Origin: Cereibacter changlensis JA139
Lineage (GTDB): Bacteria; Pseudomonadota; Alphaproteobacteria; Rhodobacterales; Rhodobacteraceae
Assembly (NCBI RefSeq): GCF_003034985.1
Contig: NZ_PZKG01000031.1
Location: 1 to 37,914, forward strand
Direction: 5' to 3'
DNA length: 37,914 bases
Shown here: positions 15,449 to 22,179 of the stretch, piece after piece
Position numbering within the stretch: position 1 is the first letter of the stretch
How the letters are laid out: each line of letters opens with the position of its first letter
Made by a program: the position numbers and the translations under genes
The notes under the pieces: model-generated
What the model saw: the letters and a program-made list of their open reading frames with translations, nothing else
What the model was told of the DNA's origin: nothing
Databases searched by the model: none

Positions 15449-15481
15449 GTTTAGCATGGCGCCCCGCCGTTTTCACTATTG

Positions 15482-15501
15482 CATTTGTGAGCGCATAAAT
15501 G
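15482..15501. promoter_or_regulatory. Palindromic operator candidate between gntR2 and ldh2
   Basis: CATTTGTGAGCGCATAAATG is symmetric at 16 of 20 positions around 15491/15492 and lies in an AT-rich patch of an otherwise GC-rich divergent gap, 33 bases before the GTG of the dehydrogenase. It is the best candidate site for the neighbouring GntR regulator. Confidence 0.5.
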
Positions 15502-15533
15502 AATATAAGCCGGGGCGGACAGAGGAGGATTTC

Positions 15534-16586
15534 GTGCCGGGGCAGAGCAGAACTTTCACCGAGGCCGGGCTGACCGAAGCCGTTGCCGCGATGTTTGCCG
15601 CCCATGACGTGCCGGAGACCGATGCCCGCCGGGTGGCCGAATGTCTGGTGCTGGCCGACCTGCGCGGCGTGGCCTCGCATGGCGTGTCGCGCGTGCCGAT
15701 CTATCTCGAGCGCCTGCGCCGCGGCCTCGTGAAGCCGCGCCCCGAGATGGTGCTGGAGCGTCCGATGTCGGTGGCGGCGCGGCTCGATGCCGATGACGCG
15801 CTCGGCTTCGTCGCGGCGACCCGCGCCATGGCCGAGGCGATCGACATGGCGCGCGAGCACGGCATGGGCATGTGCGCCGTCCGCCGCTCGACCCATTTCG
15901 GCATGGCGGCGAACTACCTGCTGCAGGCGACCGACGCCGGCATGGCGGCCTTCGTCTTCACCAATGCCTCGCGGGCGATGCCGATCTGGGGCGGCCGCGC
16001 GCCCTTCCTCGGCACCAGCCCCTTCGCCTTCGCCGCACCGGCCGGCGAGCGGCCGGTGGTGCTGGACATGGCGCTTTCGGTGGTGGCCCGCGGCAAGGTC
16101 CGCCGCGCCGCCGCCCGGGGCGAGCCGATCCCGCTCGGCTGGGCGCTGGATGCCGAGGGCAATCCGACCACCGACGCGCAGAAGGGCTACGAGGGCGTCG
16201 TGCTGCCCTTGGCCGGGCCGAAGGGTTCGGGGCTGTCGCTGATGATGGAGATCGTCGCGGGCGTCATGTCGGGCTCGGCCTTCGGCGGCGAGGTCGGCAA
16301 CCAGTACAGCGATTTCGACGCGCCGCAGGATGCGGGCCATGTCTTCATGGCCTTCCGCCCCGGCCTCTTCCTCGAGCCCGGCGCCTACGAGGACCGCATG
16401 GCCGAGCTGATCCGCCGCGCCAAGGACCAGCCGCTTGCAGCAGGGGTGGAGGAGATCATGATGCCCGGCGAGATCGAGGCCCGCGCCACCGAGACCCGTC
16501 GCCGCGACGGCATCCGCCTCGATGGCGAGGACCTGCGCCTGCTGGCAGAGGAAGCGGCCCGCCTCGGCGTGGCCCTGCCGCAATGA
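15534..16586 (+). CDS. Ldh2-family malate/lactate-type dehydrogenase
   Basis: A 350-residue NAD(P)-dependent oxidoreductase of the Ldh2/YlbC family (malate, L-lactate, sulfolactate, ureidoglycolate and related 2-hydroxyacid dehydrogenases). The family's catalytic-site segment is VASHGVSRVPIY with H49. The coenzyme and substrate region includes VRRSTHFGMAANYLLQA, TNASRAMPIWGG and LGTSPFAFAAPA, and the C-terminal half has PLAGPKGSGLSLMMEI. The start is GTG at 15534 with AGAGGAGG at 15521-15528; the frame is open further 5' but runs through the operator. It is the first gene of an operon with the isopropylmalate-type dehydrogenase and the SBP-fold protein. It probably oxidises a hydroxy-dicarboxylate; the substrate is not deducible. 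Confidence 0.87.
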   Translation: MPGQSRTFTEAGLTEAVAAMFAAHDVPETDARRVAECLVLADLRGVASHGVSRVPIYLERLRRGLVKPRPEMVLERPMSVAARLDADDALGFVAATRAMAEAIDMAREHGMGMCAVRRSTHFGMAANYLLQATDAGMAAFVFTNASRAMPIWGGRAPFLGTSPFAFAAPAGERPVVLDMALSVVARGKVRRAAARGEPIPLGWALDAEGNPTTDAQKGYEGVVLPLAGPKGSGLSLMMEIVAGVMSGSAFGGEVGNQYSDFDAPQDAGHVFMAFRPGLFLEPGAYEDRMAELIRRAKDQPLAAGVEEIMMPGEIEARATETRRRDGIRLDGEDLRLLAEEAARLGVALPQ

Positions 16587-16589
16587 CCA

Positions 16590-16613
16590 CGGCGCCGCGA
16601 GGAGGCGGCGCCG
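16590..16613 (+). terminator. Intercistronic hairpin
   Basis: CGGCGCCGC (16590-16598), loop GAGGAG, GCGGCGCCG (16605-16613), just after the Ldh2 stop and followed by TATTTC. It lies inside the operon, so partial termination or RNA stabilisation is more likely than a full stop. Confidence 0.45.
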
Positions 16614-16636
16614 GTATTTCAGGGAGGAAAGACACC

Positions 16637-16660
16637 ATGACCCAAGGACCGACCGCATGA
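16637..16660 (+). CDS. Seven-codon leader minicistron MTQGPTA
   Basis: ATG at 16637 has the best ribosome site of the region (AGGGAGGA, about 9 bases upstream) and opens a 7-codon frame that ends in TGA overlapping the ATG of the next gene (ATGA at 16657-16660). The AAGGA ribosome site of the main gene lies within it. It may couple or adjust translation of the dehydrogenase. No function of the peptide is implied. Confidence 0.35.
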   Translation: MTQGPTA

Positions 16661-17757
16661 CCGCCGACCTTTCCGCCCCCGTTTCCCTGCTGGTCCTCGA
16701 TGGCGACGGCATCAGCCCCGAGATCGTGGGCGCGACGATGGACGTGCTTCATGCGGTGCAGCGCCGGCTTGGCCTGCGCTTCGATCTGACGCGCGCCGAG
16801 GTCGGGCTGGCGCCGCTGGCGCAGCTCGGCACCACTTTTCCCGAGGCGCTGCTGGAGCAGGCGCGGGCCGCCGACGGGGTGATCCTCGGCCCGGTGTCGC
16901 ACAACGATTATCCGCCGGTCGCCGAGGGCGGCGTCAACCCCTCGGGCTTCCTGCGCAAGCATCTGGATCTCTTCGCCAATATCCGCCCGGCGAAATCGCA
17001 TCCCGATTTCCCCGCGCGCTGCGGCGTGCCGGTCGATCTGGTGATCGTGCGCGAGAACACCGAAGGCTTCTACGCCGACCGCACCATGTTCGCCGGCACC
17101 GGAGAGTTCATGCCGACCGAGGATGTCGCCATCGCCATGCGCAAGGTGACGCGCAAGGGCTCCACCCGGATTGCCGAAGCCGGCTTCCGCATCGCCCGCC
17201 AGCGCGGCGGCAGGCTGACCGTGGTCCACAAGGCCAATGTGCTGCGCGTCAGCGACGGGTTGTTCCTCGCCTGCACGCGCGAGGTGGGCAAGGCCTATCC
17301 CGAGGTCGCGGTCGAGGAGGTGCTGGTCGATGCGATGGCGGCCTTGCTGGTGCGCGACGCCTCGGCCTTCGACACCATCGTGACCACGAACATGTTCGGC
17401 GACATCCTCTCGGATCAGGCGACCGAGATCGCGGGCAGCATCGGTCTTGCCGCCTCGCTGAACGCGGGCGAGCATCACGCCATGGCGCAGGCGCAGCACG
17501 GCTCGGCCCCTTCGATCGCCGGGCAGGACCGGGCGAACCCGGCCTCGCTGATCAATTCGACCGCCATGCTGCTGCGCTGGCTTGGCGAACGCCGTGCCGA
17601 CCCCCGGCTGGAGGCGGCGGCGGGGCTGATCGAAGACGCGGTGTCCCGGGTCATCGCGGTGCCGGAATGGCGCACCGGCGATCTGGGCGGGCCGCTGGGC
17701 ACCCGGGCCTTCACGGCGCGGATCGTGGAGACCATCGAGGCGGGAGAGACGGCATGA
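16657..17757 (+). CDS. Isocitrate/isopropylmalate-family dehydrogenase
   Basis: A 366-residue NAD(P)-dependent beta-decarboxylating dehydrogenase. LLVLDGDGISPEIV at the N-terminus, VRENTEGFYADR at about 131-142, and the family signature TTNMFGDILSDQATEIAGSI at about 242-261 are all present. The family covers 3-isopropylmalate, isocitrate, homoisocitrate and tartrate/D-malate dehydrogenases. There is no leuCD beside it, and it sits among carboxylate catabolic genes, so a role in leucine synthesis is unlikely and oxidation of a hydroxy-di- or tricarboxylate is more likely. The ATG at 16657 overlaps the minicistron stop, and its own stop overlaps the next start (ATGA). The exact substrate is not visible. 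Confidence 0.87.
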   Translation: MTADLSAPVSLLVLDGDGISPEIVGATMDVLHAVQRRLGLRFDLTRAEVGLAPLAQLGTTFPEALLEQARAADGVILGPVSHNDYPPVAEGGVNPSGFLRKHLDLFANIRPAKSHPDFPARCGVPVDLVIVRENTEGFYADRTMFAGTGEFMPTEDVAIAMRKVTRKGSTRIAEAGFRIARQRGGRLTVVHKANVLRVSDGLFLACTREVGKAYPEVAVEEVLVDAMAALLVRDASAFDTIVTTNMFGDILSDQATEIAGSIGLAASLNAGEHHAMAQAQHGSAPSIAGQDRANPASLINSTAMLLRWLGERRADPRLEAAAGLIEDAVSRVIAVPEWRTGDLGGPLGTRAFTARIVETIEAGETA

Positions 17758-18473
17758 CCAGCGACGGCCTGAACGCGCTCTTCGCCCCCTCCGGCACGCT
17801 GCGGGTGGTGATCAACACCGGCAACGCCATCCTGACCCGGCCGGGCGAGGAGGGCGCGCCCGCCGGCGTGTCGGTCGATCTGGCCCGCGCCTTCGCCGCC
17901 GACCGCGGCCTGCCGCTGGAGCTTCTGACCGTGCCGAACGCCGCCGCCTCGGTCGCGCTGATCTCCGGGGGCGAGGCCGATCTCGGCTTCTTCGCGGTCG
18001 ATCCGGCCCGCGCCGAGACGGTCGCCTTCACCAACCCCTGGTTGCTGATCGAGGGCTGGTATCTGGTCCCCGAGGCCTCGCCGATCCGGACGCTGGATCA
18101 GGTCGACCGCCCCGGCATCCGCATCGCCGTCGGACGGGGCAGCGCCTATGACCTGCATCTCAGCCGCAGCATCGGCTCTGCCACGCTGGAACGGGTGAAG
18201 ACCTCGCAGGAGGTGGTCGATTTCTTCCTGCGCGAAGGTTTCGAGGTCGCCGCCGGCATCCGCCAGCAGCTGGAGGCCGACCAGCGCCGCCACCCCGGCC
18301 TGCGCCTGCTGCCCGAGCGCTTCATGGTCATAGAGCAGGCCCTAGGCCTGCCCGCGGCGCGCGACCCGCGCCTGACGGCTGCGCTGAACAGCTTCCTCGC
18401 GTCGGCGCGCGATAGCCGCCTGATCGCCCGGCTGCTGAAGGAGAACCGGACCGAGGGCGCGGTGATCGCCTAG
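17754..18473 (+). CDS. SBP-fold (family 3) protein without signal peptide
   Basis: A 239-residue protein with the type-II periplasmic binding fold of amino-acid-type binding proteins (LRVVINTGNAIL, GVSVDLARAFAADRGLPLEL, LISGGEADLGFFAVDPAR, FTNPWLLIEGWYLV, GIRIAVGRGSAYDLHLSR). It starts MTSDGLNALFAPSGT, directly before the first beta strand, with no hydrophobic signal segment. The start overlaps the preceding dehydrogenase stop (ATGA), which fixes it firmly. No ABC permease or ATPase is nearby. It therefore probably acts in the cytoplasm as an enzyme or ligand-binding accessory protein rather than as a transport receptor. SBP-fold isomerases for aconitate have been described, which fits the island, but that is conjecture. 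Confidence 0.8.
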   Translation: MTSDGLNALFAPSGTLRVVINTGNAILTRPGEEGAPAGVSVDLARAFAADRGLPLELLTVPNAAASVALISGGEADLGFFAVDPARAETVAFTNPWLLIEGWYLVPEASPIRTLDQVDRPGIRIAVGRGSAYDLHLSRSIGSATLERVKTSQEVVDFFLREGFEVAAGIRQQLEADQRRHPGLRLLPERFMVIEQALGLPAARDPRLTAALNSFLASARDSRLIARLLKENRTEGAVIA

Positions 18474-18523
18474 GTCAGTTGGGTCTGCAGATCGGTCCTT
18501 CCGCAGGGAAGTGGGAGCGAAGA

Positions 18524-18561
18524 GGGCAGGCGCGCATCGGAGCGCCGCCCCCTTTGCTTTG
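18524..18561 (+). terminator. Likely terminator of the ldh2-dehydrogenase-SBP operon
   Basis: GGGCAGGCGC (18524-18533), loop of eight, GCGCCGCCC (18542-18550), then CCTTTGCTTTG. The stem has one small internal loop. It lies 50 bases after the last gene of the operon. Confidence 0.55.
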
Positions 18562-18640
18562 TGCCGGAACCGGACCATTTTGTGCTGGAGTTTCCGGGCA
18601 GAGCCATCGGACGATGGGGCCGCAGGTCCTGCACGAAAGA

Positions 18641-18661
18641 AGATCGCCCGGAAGGCGGTCT
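18641..18661 (-). terminator. Likely terminator of the tRNA-Thr transcript
   Basis: Read on the minus strand, AGA-C-CGCC, loop TTCCG, GGCG-A-TCT, then TCTTTC. It lies 27 bases downstream of the tRNA 3' end. The stem is short with one mismatch. Confidence 0.45.
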
Positions 18662-18687
18662 TTTCGCAAGCAATTTCGAGAGAGTAG

Positions 18688-18763
18688 TGGTGCCGCTGAA
18701 GGGACTCGAACCCCCGACCCCATCATTACGAATGACGTGCTCTACCAGCTGAGCTACAGCGGC
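18688..18763 (-). tRNA. tRNA-Thr (anticodon CGT)
   Basis: A full cloverleaf on the minus strand. The acceptor GCCGCTG pairs perfectly with CAGCGGC. The D stem is GCTC/GAGC. The anticodon stem CGTCA/TGATG has one G-T pair and the loop is TTCGTAA with anticodon CGT at 18728-18730 (codon ACG). The T arm has TTCGAGT. The discriminator is A and the CCA end is encoded. tRNA genes are frequent integration sites, but no integrase or attachment repeat is seen next to it. Confidence 0.97.
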
Positions 18764-19114
18764 TACCTTTGCGCGGGTGACCTGACGGGCCCGTGCGGTG
18801 ATGGCCTGCCCGAGCTGCCGGTTTGCCTCCGCCGCGCTGAACCGCGCCGCATCCGCCTGCCGGCCGATCTGATCGGCACATCGACGGTGCCATTAAACGG
18901 TTGGGCCGAAGCGCGCAAGGGGCTAATCGCCGGGCGGCCGGAGTTTCCCGGGGCCGGAGAGGCCCGGATGCGGCTTGGAACGGGATCGGCGCGGAGTCGC
19001 CGAAAACCGGGCGCGGCGGCAGGGCGCTTTTCGGCCGGGTCTCGCGATTGTTTCCATATGCGACGAAATACCCGGGAATCGCAGGGCTCAAGCCACCCGA
19101 ATCAGGAGGCTGGC
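18764..19114. other. Intergenic region with no recognised gene
   Basis: About 350 bases upstream of the tRNA. Open frames cross it on both strands but none has family similarity, codon bias like the neighbours or a good ribosome site. The tRNA-Thr promoter should lie in the first 60 bases; no clear -35/-10 was found. Confidence 0.5.
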
Positions 19115-19240
19115 GTGGACCTTCGTCTGAACAAATCGGCGGTGATCCGCCTTTCCGTGGTCAGGAAACCGGCTCGGATGCACGTCTCGATTGTAGATGA
19201 ATTTGGGGTGAATCTGATGGGTTGCGGCGCAAGCCATTAA
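19115..19240 (+). CDS. Possible 41-residue small protein
   Basis: GTG at 19115 is preceded by AGGAGG (19104-19109) at five bases spacing and opens 41 codons ending TAA at 19240. The peptide has a basic first half (VDLRLNKSAVIRLSVVRKPA) and a second half with one cysteine (VNLMGCGASH). I do not recognise it. Base composition here is lower in GC than in flanking genes. A strong terminator lies 135 bases further on, so a small transcription unit is plausible. Chance occurrence cannot be excluded. Confidence 0.3.
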   Translation: MDLRLNKSAVIRLSVVRKPARMHVSIVDEFGVNLMGCGASH

Positions 19241-19374
19241 TTCTTCGTTAACGCTGTTCCGGACTCCTAAAAGGTTGACCGACCCCCGAAAGTGGCTCTT
19301 CCTAATGAGAATGATTGAAAGACCTGTCTATTTTCGCCGACCATTTCTGCAGTTACCATTTCAGAAAGTTCAGG

Positions 19375-19405
19375 GGACGGTCCATCTGGCCGTCCTCTCT
19401 TTTTG
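19375..19405 (+). terminator. Rho-independent terminator without assigned gene
   Basis: GGACGG (19375-19380), a nine-base loop, CCGTCC (19390-19395), then TCTCTTTTTG. It is a good intrinsic terminator on the plus strand with no established gene upstream closer than the small ORF at 19115. It could end a small RNA or the small-ORF message. Bases 19406-19575 contain nothing further that I recognise before the next gene. Confidence 0.65.
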
Positions 19406-19575
19406 CGGCCGGGGCCGCCGCACCCTCTCCTGAGCCGCGCCGAAACACCGGGTTCCAGAACGATCTGCGCAAATACGCACAACTCCCGTGACTCCATCGG
19501 CCTTCTGCGCTGGGTGATCTGCGCTATCTTGGCTGCAACCGCCCGCCATGCTCGGCGCGGCAAAAGGAGGACTCC

Positions 19576-20490
19576 ATGACCACGATCCCCGGCATCCATC
19601 ATGTCACCGCGATCTCCGGCCCGGCGCAGCAGAACGTCGATTTCTACACCGGCCCGATGCAGCAGCGGCTGGTGAAGAAGACCGTCAACTTCGACGATCC
19701 CGGCACCTACCACCTCTACTACGGCGACGCGACCGGGTCGCCCGGCACGATCCTGACCTTCTTCCCCTTCGTTGACGCCGGTCCCGGCCGCGCCGGTCCG
19801 GGCATGGCTAGCGCCTATGCCTATGCCGTGCCTGCCGGCCGCTTCGATGCGGTGATGGAGGATCTGGCGCTGCAGGCGATCGATTTCGCCGGCCCGTTCC
19901 AGCGCTTCGGCGCGCGGGTGATCATCCTGCGCGATCCCGACGGCGCGCCGGTGGAACTGGTGGAGACCGCGCGCCCGGGAACCGGGCTCGACGGCTTCCA
20001 CTCGGTCACGCTCTGGCTGCGCGACCCGGCGCCGACGGCGAAGCTGCTGACCTCGGTCTTCGGCTACGAGGACGCCGGCAGCGAGACGGTCTGCGGCGTC
20101 GAGCGCCTGCGGCTGCAGGCCCCGGGCGAGGAGCGCGGCAATATCGTCGACCTGATCCGCTCCGACAAGGCGGCCATCGCCCGGCCGGGGGCGGGGACCA
20201 TCCACCACGTCGCCTTCCGGGCGCGCGACGATGACGAGCAGCGCGGCTGGATCGACCGGCTGGCCACCGCGGGGCACCGCACCACCGAGGTGATCGACCG
20301 GCAGTATTTCAATGCGATCTACTTCCGCGAGCCCGGCGGCGTGCTGTTCGAGATCGCCACCGATCCGCCCGGTTTCGCGGTGGACGAGGCGCCGGACCAG
20401 CTCGGCCAGTCGCTGAAGCTGCCGGAGAAATACGAGGCGATGCGCGACCGCATCACCCGGGTGCTGCCGCCGCTGAAGGTGCGGGCATGA
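19576..20490 (+). CDS. MhqO-type ring-cleaving dioxygenase (VOC family)
   Basis: A 304-residue two-domain vicinal-oxygen-chelate protein. It begins TTIPGIHHVTAISGPAQQN and has the second metal-site segment TIHHVAFRARDDDEQ and the glutamate ligand segment GGVLFEIATDPPGF, giving a His-His-Glu metal site. This matches the MhqO/MhqA group, which in Bacillus belongs to the hydroquinone- and catechol-response regulon and is thought to cleave hydroquinones. AAAAGGAGG lies 6 bases before the ATG. The stop overlaps the esterase start (ATGA). It forms a detoxification cluster with the MhqD-like esterase and, on the facing strand, a glutathionyl-hydroquinone reductase and a CatE-like protein. The substrate is inferred. 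Confidence 0.85.
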   Translation: MTTIPGIHHVTAISGPAQQNVDFYTGPMQQRLVKKTVNFDDPGTYHLYYGDATGSPGTILTFFPFVDAGPGRAGPGMASAYAYAVPAGRFDAVMEDLALQAIDFAGPFQRFGARVIILRDPDGAPVELVETARPGTGLDGFHSVTLWLRDPAPTAKLLTSVFGYEDAGSETVCGVERLRLQAPGEERGNIVDLIRSDKAAIARPGAGTIHHVAFRARDDDEQRGWIDRLATAGHRTTEVIDRQYFNAIYFREPGGVLFEIATDPPGFAVDEAPDQLGQSLKLPEKYEAMRDRITRVLPPLKVRA

Positions 20491-21125
20491 AGCGGGCCGG
20501 GGCGCCGGCGGGGCGCGCCTCGGCGGGCCTCGTGCTGCTGCATGGCCGCGGGGCGGGGGCGGAGGACATCCTGAGCCTGCTCGACGTGCTGGGCCTGCCC
20601 GATGTGGCGGGCCTCGCGCCGGAGGCGCCGGGGCGCAGCTGGTGGCCGACCAGCTTCCTCGCCCCCTCGGCCGAGATGGAGCCGCATGTGGCGCGCGGCC
20701 TTGCCGCCGTGCGCGACGCCGTGGCAGCCTTCGAGGCCGAGGGGCTGGCGCGCGACCGGATCTGGCTCGCCGGTTTCAGCCAGGGCGCCTGCCTCGCGCT
20801 GGAGGCCTTTGCCCGCGAAGGCGCGGGGCTGGCCGGTGCCTTCGGCTTCTCCGGGGCGCTGGTCGGCACGGCCGACGCCGAGGGCGGGCCGCAGCCGGGG
20901 CTTTATGGTCACGGTCCCAAGCGCTTCGACTATCCTGCGGCAAGCGGCAAGGTCTGGCTGTCGGTGCACCAGCGCGACCCGCATATCCCCTTGCAACGGG
21001 TCGAGGAGAGCGCCGAAGCGCTGCGCCGCGCCGGGGCGGAGGTCGGGATGCAGGTCTATCCCGGCGCCGGCCACGCGGTGATGCGCGAGGATCTGGCGGC
21101 GCTGCGGTCCGCGCTGAACCGCTGA
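20487..21125 (+). CDS. MhqD-like carboxylesterase/phospholipase (alpha/beta hydrolase)
   Basis: A 212-residue serine hydrolase of the phospholipase/carboxylesterase family. The oxyanion segment is VLLHGRGAGAEDI, the nucleophile elbow GFSQG has S98, the acid is the aspartate in HQRDPHIPL, and the catalytic histidine is in PGAGHAVM. Size and motifs fit MhqD, the partner of the dioxygenase in quinone-response operons. The ATG at 20487 overlaps the preceding stop by four bases, so the two are coupled. It may hydrolyse an ester or lactone from ring cleavage; this is inference from context. Confidence 0.87.
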   Translation: MKRAGAPAGRASAGLVLLHGRGAGAEDILSLLDVLGLPDVAGLAPEAPGRSWWPTSFLAPSAEMEPHVARGLAAVRDAVAAFEAEGLARDRIWLAGFSQGACLALEAFAREGAGLAGAFGFSGALVGTADAEGGPQPGLYGHGPKRFDYPAASGKVWLSVHQRDPHIPLQRVEESAEALRRAGAEVGMQVYPGAGHAVMREDLAALRSALNR

Positions 21126-21183
21126 CCGGAACCGGCGCCCTCCGCGCCGACTCCATCACCGCCCCTGCCATCACCACCCCTGA

Positions 21184-21198
21184 TTGTGACCGTCACAA
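21184..21198. promoter_or_regulatory. Perfect palindrome TTGTGAC-C-GTCACAA upstream of rarD
   Basis: A perfect inverted repeat of seven bases per arm around one C, 63 bases before the rarD-like ATG and followed at once by TTGGCA (21200-21205), a possible -35. The half-sites TGTGA/TCACA recall Crp, but with three instead of six bases between them, so a different regulator is more likely. No local regulator gene is present. Confidence 0.5.
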
Positions 21199-21261
21199 CT
21201 TGGCATTGGTCCTTCCCCGGAAGATCGGTTAGCCCTTCGGCCTCTGACGGAGGGCTGACCC

Positions 21262-22164
21262 ATGGCGGATGTGCAGTTGGTGAAGAACGAGGACAGCCTG
21301 CGCGGCCTGTTCTTCGCGCTGGGAGCCTACGGGCTCTGGGGCTTCCTGCCGATCTACATGAAGGCGCTGGCGCATATCTCGCCGGCCGAGGTGATCGCCC
21401 ACCGGGTGCTCTGGTCGGTGCCGGTCGCCGGCGGGCTGCTCTGGGCGCTGGGCCGCACCAATGACCTCAAGGTCGCGCTGCGCACCCCGCGGATGCTGGG
21501 CATGGCGGCGGTGACCGCGGCGCTGATCTCGGTGAACTGGGGCATCTATGTCTGGGCCATCGGCTCGGGCCATGCGCTGGATGCGGCGCTGGGCTATTAC
21601 ATCAACCCGCTGTTCTCGGTGCTGCTGGGCGCGCTGCTGCTGGGCGAGCGGCTCTATCCGACGCAGAAGCTGGCGCTGGTCCTCGCCGCCGCCGCCGTCG
21701 CCGTGCTGACCTGGGAGGCCGGGCGGCTGCCTTGGGTGGCGCTGGCGCTGACCCTGACCTGGGGCGCCTATGCCTATCTGAAGAAGTCGCTGCCGATCGG
21801 CCCGAACCAAGGCTTCCTTCTGGAGGTGCTGCTGCTGCTGCCGCCGGCGCTGGGCTATATCGGCTGGCTCGTCGCCACCGGGCAGAGCCATTTCCTCGTC
21901 GGGGTGCCCATGGACACCGTGCTGCTGTTCGGCTGCGGCCTCGTCACGGCGGTGCCGCTGATCCTCTATGCAAATGGCGCGAAGCTGTTGAAGCTGTCGA
22001 CCATCGGCATCCTGCAGTATATCGCGCCGACGATGATCTTCCTCAGCGCGGTCTTCCTGTTCGGCGAGCCGTTCCAGCGAGCGCAGATGATCGCCTTCCC
22101 GATGATCTGGCTGGCGCTGGTGATCTACACAGGCTCGATGCTGCACCGGGCGCGGCGGGCCTGA
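21262..22164 (+). CDS. rarD: RarD-type EamA/DMT superfamily transporter
   Basis: A 300-residue inner-membrane protein with about ten hydrophobic helices. The N-terminal part GLFFALGAYGLWGFLPIYMK, the following EVIAHRVLWSVP and the SVNWGIYVWAI segment are typical of RarD. The C-terminal repeat contains YIAPTMIFLSAVFLFGEP. RarD proteins belong to the drug/metabolite transporter superfamily; the substrate is not established. GGAGGG lies 8 bases before the ATG. It has its own upstream region with a palindrome. Its stop lies inside a long perfect palindrome shared with the end of the convergent gene region. Confidence 0.88.
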   Translation: MADVQLVKNEDSLRGLFFALGAYGLWGFLPIYMKALAHISPAEVIAHRVLWSVPVAGGLLWALGRTNDLKVALRTPRMLGMAAVTAALISVNWGIYVWAIGSGHALDAALGYYINPLFSVLLGALLLGERLYPTQKLALVLAAAAVAVLTWEAGRLPWVALALTLTWGAYAYLKKSLPIGPNQGFLLEVLLLLPPALGYIGWLVATGQSHFLVGVPMDTVLLFGCGLVTAVPLILYANGAKLLKLSTIGILQYIAPTMIFLSAVFLFGEPFQRAQMIAFPMIWLALVIYTGSMLHRARRA

Positions 22165-22175
22165 GTCAGGCCCGC
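22155..22175. terminator. Perfect 10-base palindrome at convergent gene ends
   Basis: GCGGGCCTGA-G-TCAGGCCCGC includes the rarD stop codon and lies 4 bases from the end of the facing gene. It can form a hairpin in both transcripts but has no T tract, so it is a terminator only by position. Confidence 0.5.
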
Positions 22176-22179
22176 AACG

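Noticed and set aside
18688-18763. tRNA-Thr as an integration site of a genomic island
   Set aside because: No integrase, no direct repeat of the tRNA 3' end and no mobility gene were seen on either side.
18479-19240. A 253-codon plus-strand frame that runs through the tRNA-Thr region
   Set aside because: It crosses a tRNA and a terminator and has no similarity. Only its last 41 codons, with their own ribosome site, are kept as a weak candidate.
19295-19312. Possible Fur/Irr-type box (CTAATGAGAATGATTGAA)
   Set aside because: It has a loose resemblance to AT-rich iron boxes but no good symmetry, and no iron-related gene follows.
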